This document shows, piece after piece, positions 1-4,474 of a stretch of DNA of 6,841 bases (positions within the stretch are counted from its first letter, which is position 1; each line of letters begins with the position of its first letter). The position numbers and the translations under genes are program-made. The DNA is from an uncultured Verrucomicrobiota bacterium. GTDB lineage: Bacteria > Verrucomicrobiota > Verrucomicrobiae > Opitutales > Opitutaceae. A model generated the notes under the pieces. It had not been told where the DNA came from. It did not search any database and saw only the letters and a list, made by a program, of their open reading frames with translations. The DNA lies in NCBI GenBank assembly GCA_946482165.1, contig CAMLQS010000280.1, forward strand, positions 1 to 6,841, given 5' to 3'.

Positions 1-560
1 TCGACGCCTGCGCCGATCGCGAGGGCGCAGGTGATGGAGGTGTTGTCGCCGGTGGCGTTGGCGCCGTCGTAGGCGGTGACGGTGAGGTTGACATTCGTGG
101 CGGAGGAGGGGGTGCCGGAGAGGGTGAGCTTGAGGCCGTTGTAGATGACGGTGTTTCCCGAGACGGTGCCGCCGCTGACGCCGAGGCCTGCTGGAATCGC
201 GCCGGCGACCTTCCAAGATTTGCAGGTGCCGGGGGCGCCGGTGACGTTGAGGGCGAGGTTGAACGGGGAGCCGGCGACGCCGCCGACCTTGACGGTGGAG
301 CGGGAGGGGGCGGAGGCGGGGGTGGCGGTCGCGGGCGCGGTGGCGGTCGAGTTGAAGGTCGTCGCTCCGGTGACGGAGTTGTAGGCGCCGAGGGCGGCCA
401 CGGCGAAGGCGGACTTCAGGATGTCGGCGGAGCGGAGCGCGAAGCCGGGACCGCCGGCGGCGATCAGGCGCAGCACGGGGGTGCGTTGCAGGAGGAGGAC
501 GAGGAAGGTGGCGGGCAGGTGCAGCCAGCGGAAGCGATGGAACAGGACGAGGAAGTGCAT
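1..560 (-). CDS. Ig-like (putative Ig/He_PIG type) domain protein, 3' end outside window
   Basis: An open frame of 186 codons starts at ATG 560 and continues past base 1, so only the N-terminal part is visible. Residues about 1-35 are hydrophobic with scattered Arg/His (FLVLFHRFRWLHLPATFLVL, then LLQRTPVLR), suggesting a membrane-inserted or export segment of unusual form. A low-complexity Ala/Thr/Pro linker (about 68-85) follows. Residues about 88-180 have the signature of a bacterial putative Ig domain: G-x-P-F-N-L-A-L, K-S-W-K-V-A-G-A-I-P-A-G-L, L-T-L-S-G-T-P-S-S-A, then L-T-V-T-A-Y-D-G. Third codon positions are almost all G or C, which supports coding. Proteins with this layout occur in Opitutaceae, from memory, with no known function. 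It starts 62 bases after the DUF4266 gene and could be co-transcribed with the redox operon. No convincing Shine-Dalgarno sequence is visible. Residues 61-67 read N-S-V-T-G-A-T (see findings). The domain call is fairly sure; the role is unknown. Confidence 0.75.
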   Translation of the reverse strand, partial: MHFLVLFHRFRWLHLPATFLVLLLQRTPVLRLIAAGGPGFALRSADILKSAFAVAALGAYNSVTGATTFNSTATAPATATPASAPSRSTVKVGGVAGSPFNLALNVTGAPGTCKSWKVAGAIPAGLGVSGGTVSGNTVIYNGLKLTLSGTPSSATNVNLTVTAYDGANATGDNTSITCALAIGAGV

Positions 561-622
561 GAGCGGCGCGGGTGGAAAAATCGGGAGGATGGGCGGGGCG
601 ATGGTCGAAGGGCGGGCGGAGT

Positions 623-886
623 CTAGTTGCAGCCGCAGCCGCTGCCGCCGACGCCGCGTCCGCCGGAGGCGGCTTCGCGGGAGAAGTAGATGTGTTCGCT
701 CATCGCGGTGCGGAGCGGATCGCGGTCGGGGTTCATGGTGGGGCCGGCGAGCGTCTCGCGTTGCCAGGGCTGGACGCGGGCGAGCTTCGCGGACGAGCAG
801 CCGGCGCCGAGGAAGGCGAGGGCGAGGAGCGCGAGCGCAAGGGCGGCGGCGGGACGGCGCGGGAGAGTGGAGCGGAATCGGTTCAC
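623..886 (-). CDS. DUF4266 small lipoprotein
   Basis: An 87-residue protein starting at GTG 886. The start is set by a clear GGAGG (894-898) seven bases upstream and by the GTGA overlap with the stop of the thioredoxin gene, which suggests translational coupling. The N-terminus is a lipoprotein signal: RRP, a hydrophobic Ala/Leu stretch, then L-G-A-G-C with the lipidated Cys at 30. The lipobox is slightly off consensus because Leu is at -4. The mature part has the DUF4266 pattern: V-Q-P-W-Q-R-E-T-L-A-G-P-T-M, D-R-D-P-L, H-I-Y-F-S-R-E-A-A-S-G-G, and a Gly-rich end finishing G-C-G-C-N (Cys84 and Cys86). DUF4266 genes are known to me as companions of DUF3570, ApbE and TlpA-like genes, and all four are here. 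Function is unknown; the terminal CxC could bind metal or exchange disulfides with the neighbouring thioredoxin. It should sit in the outer or inner membrane facing the periplasm. Confidence 0.88.
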   Translation of the reverse strand: MNRFRSTLPRRPAAALALALLALAFLGAGCSSAKLARVQPWQRETLAGPTMNPDRDPLRTAMSEHIYFSREAASGGRGVGGSGCGCN

Positions 887-1386
887 GGTTGTTCCTCCAG
901 GAGTCGGGCGATCTCGGCGCGGAGTTGCTTCACGTCGTCCTCGCCGTGGAAGCCGGCGTGGACGAAGCGGAGCACCCCCTTGCGGTCGACGAGGTAGCAG
1001 GTCGGCATGGAGGGCGGCGCGACGGCGGCGACGAGTTTCTGGCCGGCGTCTCGCAGGGTGACGAAGCTCGGGGCGTGTCGTTTCACGAAGTCGGCGTAGG
1101 CCTTGGGGGTCTTGTCGACGCTGACGGCGACGAGGGTGAAGCCGCGCGGGCCGAGCTCGGTTTGGAGGGCGTCGTAGTGAGGGAAGGATACTTTGCAGGG
1201 GGCGCACCAGGTGGCCCAGAAGTCGATCAAGGCGACGCGGCCGGCGAGGTCGGGCGGCGCGCCCTCGAGGCCCTGGTCGGCGAGCGAGGGAAAGGGTTCG
1301 CCGATCTTCACCCCGGCGGAGGCGAGGAGGGCGGCGGCGCAGAACACGAGAACGTGGCGGAGAGCTTGGATGCTAGGAAACGACAT
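883..1386 (-). CDS. TlpA-like periplasmic thioredoxin-fold protein
   Basis: A 167-residue protein with a short signal peptide (hydrophobic residues about 11-24, V-L-V-F-C-A-A-A-L-L-A-S-A), so it should be periplasmic or membrane-tethered. The mature part is a TlpA/ResA-type thioredoxin domain: G-x-x-F-P near 29-32, V-A-L-I-D-F-W-A-T-W-C-A-P-C with redox Cys61 and Cys64, L-V-A-V-S-V-D at 85-91, and the cis-proline region P-S-M-P-T with Pro128. Its length fits the family. Such proteins reduce or isomerise disulfides in exported proteins, or act in cytochrome c maturation. The start at 1386 overlaps the end of the upstream ApbE-like gene by 14 bases, and the stop overlaps the DUF4266 start by 4. 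This makes it a middle gene of a tight operon. The likely substrate here is a cysteine-containing partner such as the DUF4266 lipoprotein, which is an inference. A better-separated start is not apparent. Confidence 0.93.
   Translation of the reverse strand: MSFPSIQALRHVLVFCAAALLASAGVKIGEPFPSLADQGLEGAPPDLAGRVALIDFWATWCAPCKVSFPHYDALQTELGPRGFTLVAVSVDKTPKAYADFVKRHAPSFVTLRDAGQKLVAAVAPPSMPTCYLVDRKGVLRFVHAGFHGEDDVKQLRAEIARLLEEQP
894..898 (-). promoter_or_regulatory. Shine-Dalgarno site for the DUF4266 gene
   Basis: On the minus strand GGAGG lies seven bases before GTG 886, inside the 3' end of the thioredoxin gene. It is the clearest ribosome binding site in the window and justifies the non-ATG start; the other minus-strand genes have none this good. 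Confidence 0.75.
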
Positions 1387-2347
1387 AACGGAAAAAGCCG
1401 CGGGTTTGGTGAAGGGCGTGGTCGGCGAGGATTCGGGCTTCGGCGCCCATGATCTCGCCGACGAGGCGAAGGCCCTCCTCGGGGCCGAGGATGAAGAGGG
1501 CGGTGGAGAGGGCGCCGGCGAGGAGGCAGGTGGGCGCGACGACGGTGACCTGGCGGCAGCCGTTGGCCACGGGGCGGCCGCTGCGCGGGTCGACGATGTG
1601 GCCGTAGCGCCGGCCCTCGTGGGTGAAGCCGCGGAGGTAGTCGCCGGAGGTGGCGACGCCGACGTCGAGGGCGGCGAGGCTGCCGCGACAGGGGCCGGAG
1701 GGCGCGTCGGGGTCTTCGAGGCCGATGTGCCAGCCGGGTTTTCCGGGGGCGGCGCCGACGGCCATGATGTCGTGGCCGAAGTCGACGAGGGCGCGCGTGA
1801 TGCCGTGGGAGCGGGCGAGCGCGGCCACGGCGTCGACGGCGTATTCCTTGCCCCAGCCTCCGAAGTCGATGGCCATGCCGCGCTCGGGGAGGCGCATGCG
1901 GCCGGGCTCGCGTTGGATTTTTTCCCAGCCGACGAGGCGAAGGGCGGCGGCGATCTCCGAGGACGAGGGGATGCGCGGCGCGGCGGATTTGTAGTTCCAG
2001 AGGCGGAGCAGGGGAGCGGCGGTGATGTCGAGGACTCCCCGCGTGATGAAGTGCAGCGACGCGCAAAAACCCAGGAGGGCGTCCATCTCCTCGTCGACGT
2101 CGATCCAGTCTCCCCCGGCCGCGTCGTTGATCCGGCTGACGAGGCTGTCCGGGCGGAAGCGCGAGTAGCGGGCCTCGAAGGTTTCCACCCAGGCGAGGGC
2201 GTCGGTCTCGAAGGCGCGGGAGCGTCTCTCGTCGTCGCAGACGTATTGGATCTCGCAGGCGGTGCCGAGGGCGGACCAGCGGCGTCGGCGGAGCGGCGCG
2301 TCCGCGGGCGGAGACGGAGGCAGGGCGTCGGAAACGCGGGCGGGCAT
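1373..2347 (-). CDS. apbE: ApbE-like FAD:protein FMN transferase, signal-less, with a changed metal site
   Basis: A 324-residue protein of the ApbE family. Canonical members move FMN from FAD onto a Thr or Ser in a D-x-x-[ST]-G-A-[TS] motif, using Mg2+. Family landmarks seen: A-L-G-T near 26-29; F-E-A-R-Y-S-R-F-R-P-D-S (57-68); L-D-I-T-A-A-P-L-L-R-L-W (106-117); A-I-D-F-G-G-W-G-K-E-Y-A-V-D (159-172); A-L-V-D-F-G-H-D-I (186-194); A-T-S-G-D-Y (232-237); H-I-V-D-P-R-S-G-R-P-V (250-260). Near 271-285 the sequence is A-P-T-C-L-L-A-G-A-L-S-T-A-L-F, with Gly278 where the family normally has the Mg-binding Asp; the Thr four residues on (Thr282) is kept. The usual second Gly of the 'GGDI' loop is His192. 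Start 2347 is chosen because it lies 11 bases after the DUF3570 stop; upstream in-frame sequence is Arg/Pro-rich shadow of that gene. No signal peptide or lipobox is visible, so it may act in the cytoplasm. Family membership is sure, but activity is uncertain because of Gly278. Confidence 0.92.
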   Translation of the reverse strand: MPARVSDALPPSPPADAPLRRRRWSALGTACEIQYVCDDERRSRAFETDALAWVETFEARYSRFRPDSLVSRINDAAGGDWIDVDEEMDALLGFCASLHFITRGVLDITAAPLLRLWNYKSAAPRIPSSSEIAAALRLVGWEKIQREPGRMRLPERGMAIDFGGWGKEYAVDAVAALARSHGITRALVDFGHDIMAVGAAPGKPGWHIGLEDPDAPSGPCRGSLAALDVGVATSGDYLRGFTHEGRRYGHIVDPRSGRPVANGCRQVTVVAPTCLLAGALSTALFILGPEEGLRLVGEIMGAEARILADHALHQTRGFFRYVVS

Positions 2348-2358
2348 GGCGGGGCGGA

Positions 2359-3525
2359 TCAGCGGCTGAACTTCATGCCGACGGTGAAAACGTCGGCGTC
2401 CGTGTAGGCGCCCCGGGGAGTGACGTCGTCGAGGCCGCGCATGAGGTAGCGCTCGTAGGCGAGGTCGACGGAGAGGTGATCGTTGATCGCGTAGGTGGCC
2501 TTGAGCCCCAGGGTCGCGGTCTCCATCCGCGAGAGGCGGTAGTCGGAGGAGTAATACGGGGCGCGGCCGGTGCCGGTCTCGAGGGACGGGTCGAGGGATA
2601 CGACGACGCCGTCCGCGTCGAGGTCGGCGTGGTAGAAATCCGCGGCGGACTGGCGGTGGAACCTGGCCGAGGGCTCGAGCGTCCAGCGGGCGCCGAGGCG
2701 CTGGACCCACTTCAGGTCGACGGTGTGGGCGTCGACGCCGAAGCTGTCGTGATAAAATCGATACGAGGCGTCGAGCGCGCCGTCGAGCGACTCGAAGTGC
2801 CGGTTGGCGCCGAGGAAAAGCGCGAGCTTGTCCTTTTCGACCGGTCGGTTTTCCGGCGGCGTGTAGCGGGTGCCGGGGTCGAGATCGAGGCGGGTGGTGG
2901 AGACGATCTTGTAGGGGTCGGCGAGGAAGCCGGTGGCGCGACCGCAGGAGAGGTTGGCGGTGACGGAAAGGACGGGGGAGAGGAGCTGGGTGGCGCCGAC
3001 GATGAAATCGTCGCCGGTTTTTTCGCGGTCGGCGGACCAGAAGCTCTCCATGACGCGGTCGTCGGTATGGCCCCAGCCGACCAGGAGCAGGGTGTTCTTC
3101 TGGTTGAAGTCGGTGAGCGTGTTGAGCGCGTAGCCGTGGGAGACGTAGTCGCTTTCGCGGCTGACGCCGCAGCCGGCGGAGACGTTTACGCGGGGGAACT
3201 GGTAGGCGAGGTTCGCGTCCCAGGCCTTGCGCCGGTCGTCCATCTTGGAGAGCGGAACGGGGGCGCCGGGCGCTGCGGGTTGTTGGCCGGTCGGGGTGGC
3301 GCCGGTGATGGTGTCGACGAGGCCCATGATCTTGAGGCGCGCCTCGGTCGTGAGGTCGGTCTGGAGGAGCGCGTATTGGGAGTCGACGCGGACGCGTTTG
3401 TTGTCCTCCTGCCAGGACTGGGCTTTCACGGTGACGCTGTCCTCGGCCTGCGCGAGCTGGGCGGCGACGAGGGAGAAGAAGGAGGCGAGGAGCCGGCCGG
3501 GGCCGAGTTTGATCGAATGGGACAT
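2359..3525 (-). CDS. DUF3570 outer-membrane beta-barrel protein
   Basis: A 388-residue protein with a Sec signal peptide: a basic start, hydrophobic L-L-A-S-F-F-S-L-V-A-A-Q-L, and predicted cleavage after A-Q-A (27). The mature chain alternates polar and hydrophobic residues with many aromatics, such as S-Y-R-F-Y-H-D-S-F and L-A-Y-E-R-Y-L-M-R-G. It ends T-V-G-M-K-F-S-R, as expected of an outer-membrane barrel. The N-terminal R-V-D-S-Q-Y-A-L-L followed by G-L-V-D-T-I-T-G-A-T-P-T-G (68-80) is the DUF3570 signature as I know it. Start 3525 places the signal peptide at the N-terminus; a TTG at 3564 is in frame but falls inside the promoter repeats. First gene of the operon with ApbE, TlpA and DUF4266. 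Residues 71-77 match the FMN-attachment consensus of ApbE substrates, with Thr77 as possible acceptor. A transport substrate cannot be read from the sequence. The barrel call is firm; flavinylation is a hypothesis. Confidence 0.88.
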   Translation of the reverse strand: MSHSIKLGPGRLLASFFSLVAAQLAQAEDSVTVKAQSWQEDNKRVRVDSQYALLQTDLTTEARLKIMGLVDTITGATPTGQQPAAPGAPVPLSKMDDRRKAWDANLAYQFPRVNVSAGCGVSRESDYVSHGYALNTLTDFNQKNTLLLVGWGHTDDRVMESFWSADREKTGDDFIVGATQLLSPVLSVTANLSCGRATGFLADPYKIVSTTRLDLDPGTRYTPPENRPVEKDKLALFLGANRHFESLDGALDASYRFYHDSFGVDAHTVDLKWVQRLGARWTLEPSARFHRQSAADFYHADLDADGVVVSLDPSLETGTGRAPYYSSDYRLSRMETATLGLKATYAINDHLSVDLAYERYLMRGLDDVTPRGAYTDADVFTVGMKFSR

Positions 3526-3549
3526 GGCCGGAGAGCGCGAGGCCCGCCG

Positions 3550-3592
3550 ACTATGATCGGTCAAGATGAACGCAGGATGAACGCGGGATGAA
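3550..3592 (-). promoter_or_regulatory. Candidate response-regulator-activated promoter of the DUF3570 operon
   Basis: The 11-bp repeats stand where a -35 element would be. A -10-like CATAGT (3555-3550, four of six matches to TATAAT) begins nine bases after the last TTCATC. This is close to the geometry of E. coli Pho-box promoters, where the second half-repeat is followed by about ten bases and the -10. Transcription would start near 3543, leaving a leader of roughly 18 bases before ATG 3525. The regulator and signal are unknown; the hexamer differs from the E. coli PhoB box (CTGTCAT), so phosphate control is only one option. Confidence 0.5.
3560..3592 (-). repeat. Three in-phase 11-bp direct repeats (TTCATCnnGCG type)
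   Basis: Read on the minus strand, three adjacent 11-mers occur without spacers: TTCATCCCGCG (3592-3582), TTCATCCTGCG (3581-3571) and TTCATCTTGAC (3570-3560). TTCATC is identical in all three, and the first two differ at one base. An 11-bp direct-repeat period, one helical turn, is typical of sites for OmpR/PhoB-family response regulators, which bind as head-to-tail dimers. Confidence 0.85.
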
Positions 3593-3619
3593 TTCGCGTT
3601 TACCTCCGCGGACGGATTT

Positions 3620-3658
3620 GGTCGGGCCGAAACGCCGCGCGCGCGTCTCGGCCCGACC
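3620..3658 (-). terminator. Strong hairpin after the PEP-CTERM gene, probable terminator
   Basis: Perfect 11-bp arms (GGTCGGGCCGA and TCGGCCCGACC) are extended inward by GACGC/GCGTT (one G-T wobble) to a 16-bp stem with a 7-base GC loop. It begins 9 bases after the stop of the PEP-CTERM gene and ends well before the DUF3570 promoter. There is no T-run on either side (AAATCC follows on the minus strand), so it is not a classic intrinsic terminator. It may stop transcription by the stem alone, protect the mRNA 3' end, or do both. Confidence 0.6.
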
Positions 3659-3667
3659 TGATGGTTG

Positions 3668-4393
3668 TCAGCCGCGAGCCGGGACCCGCCGGCGGCGCGT
3701 GGCGGCGAAGCCGAGCGCGGCGAGACCGCCGAGGGCGGCGAAGGCGGAGGGTTCGGGAACGGGCGTCGCGCCCACCGCGAAGGTGAAGGTGGCGGTGTCG
3801 GAGACCGGCGAACTGTCGGCGGCGAGCGTGCCGCTCACGGTGAAGATCAGCTCGTAGATGCCGGGAGTGGCGAAGCCCCAGTTGTAGTGGTCGTGGCCGC
3901 CGGTCGTGAGGCTGAAGGTATCGATGTCGCTCGTGGTGGAGAGCGCGACGAGGGGCGAGCCGAAACCGTCGGTTTGCCAAAGCGAGAAGGCGCCGGGGCC
4001 GGAGACGGAGTCGAGTCGGAGCGTGATGGAATCGCCGACGAAGGTGCCGGGATCGATCTCCTCGGTGCCGAGGCCGAGGAAGATCACGCCGGCGGTCTGG
4101 GTGGCGGGCGCGAGGTAGAGCGTGCCGCCTGCGGCGACGCCGGTGAAATCCCACTGCGAGCCGGCGGGGCGGGTGGCGGAGGAGGAAAGCGGAACGAAAG
4201 CGTAGGCCTCGTGGGGGGCGTATTCGGCGGCGTTGCCTTCGTCGTGCCAGTGGAGCTCGGGCGCGCCGTCGGCGAAGCCGACGCCGAAATCGACGTGGCC
4301 GGCGGGCAGCTGGATTTGGGCGAGGGCGAGGGCGAGGGCGGGAGCGAGGCCGAGCGCGGGGGCGCAGGCCAGGAGGATGCGGGTCGTGTGCAT
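3668..4393 (-). CDS. PEP-CTERM surface protein with a choice-of-anchor M-like domain
   Basis: A 241-residue exported protein. Signal peptide at about 1-25 (Ala/Leu-rich, ending A-L-A-Q). Residue 32 begins G-H-V-D-F, and 167-174 read H-D-H-Y-N-W-G-F followed by A-T-P-G-I-Y. These two elements are the marks of the surface-anchored repeat / choice-of-anchor M type domain, known in actinobacterial wall proteins linked to metal ABC transporters. More His/acidic residues lie at 48-61 (H-W-H-D-E-G to P-H-E). The C-terminus is a textbook PEP-CTERM signal: V-P-E-P-S at 212-216, a hydrophobic helix to about 231, then R-R-R-R. PEP-CTERM tails are processed by exosortase, which is not encoded here. It is a paralog of the upstream 375-residue protein, which ends differently. 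No Shine-Dalgarno sequence is evident before ATG 4393. The ligand is unknown; metal binding is suggested only by the conserved histidines. Confidence 0.9.
   Translation of the reverse strand: MHTTRILLACAPALGLAPALALALAQIQLPAGHVDFGVGFADGAPELHWHDEGNAAEYAPHEAYAFVPLSSSATRPAGSQWDFTGVAAGGTLYLAPATQTAGVIFLGLGTEEIDPGTFVGDSITLRLDSVSGPGAFSLWQTDGFGSPLVALSTTSDIDTFSLTTGGHDHYNWGFATPGIYELIFTVSGTLAADSSPVSDTATFTFAVGATPVPEPSAFAALGGLAALGFAATRRRRVPARG
4318..4341. repeat. Short hexanucleotide repeat inside the PEP-CTERM signal peptide
   Basis: GGGCGA occurs three times in tandem (plus strand), followed by GGGCGG. On the minus strand it encodes the L-A-L-A-L-A core of the signal peptide. The unit is a multiple of three, so copy changes would lengthen the hydrophobic core without a frameshift. 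Confidence 0.6.
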
Positions 4394-4437
4394 GGGACGG
4401 GTGGGTGTGGGTGTGCTTGTGTTTGGTTGGGTGCTGA

Positions 4438-4451
4438 TTCCCGATCGGGAA
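4438..4451. promoter_or_regulatory. 14-bp perfect palindrome upstream of the PEP-CTERM gene
   Basis: TTCCCGATCGGGAA is fully self-complementary. It lies in the 81-base gap between the two choice-of-anchor genes, about 44 bases before ATG 4393. It could be an operator for a dimeric regulator; it does not match a site I recognise, and no clear -35/-10 pair is seen around it. No terminator for the upstream gene is visible in this gap either. Confidence 0.35.
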
Positions 4452-4474
4452 AGGGGGGGCGGGGCGGCTCGCGG

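Noticed and set aside
561..622. Possible terminator between the DUF4266 gene and the Ig-like gene
   Set aside because: The 62-base gap is GC-rich with a short T-run (GATTTTTCC on the minus strand), but I could not find a convincing stem before it.
2348..2710. Upstream start at 2710 for the ApbE-like gene
   Set aside because: The added 121 residues are Arg/Pro-rich shadow of the DUF3570 coding sequence and match no part of the ApbE fold.
3526..3564. TTG start at 3564 for the DUF3570 gene, or TTGACC there as a -35 element
   Set aside because: The TTG start would push the signal peptide inward and overlap the regulatory repeats. As a -35 element it has no -10 at 16-18 bases; the CATAGT is far too close.
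1193..3591. Long plus-strand frames (404 codons at 1193-2407 and 371 codons at 2476-3591)
   Set aside because: They are mirror images of the apbE, thioredoxin and DUF3570 genes, with low-complexity Gly/Val/Asp/Ala products and no recognisable motifs.
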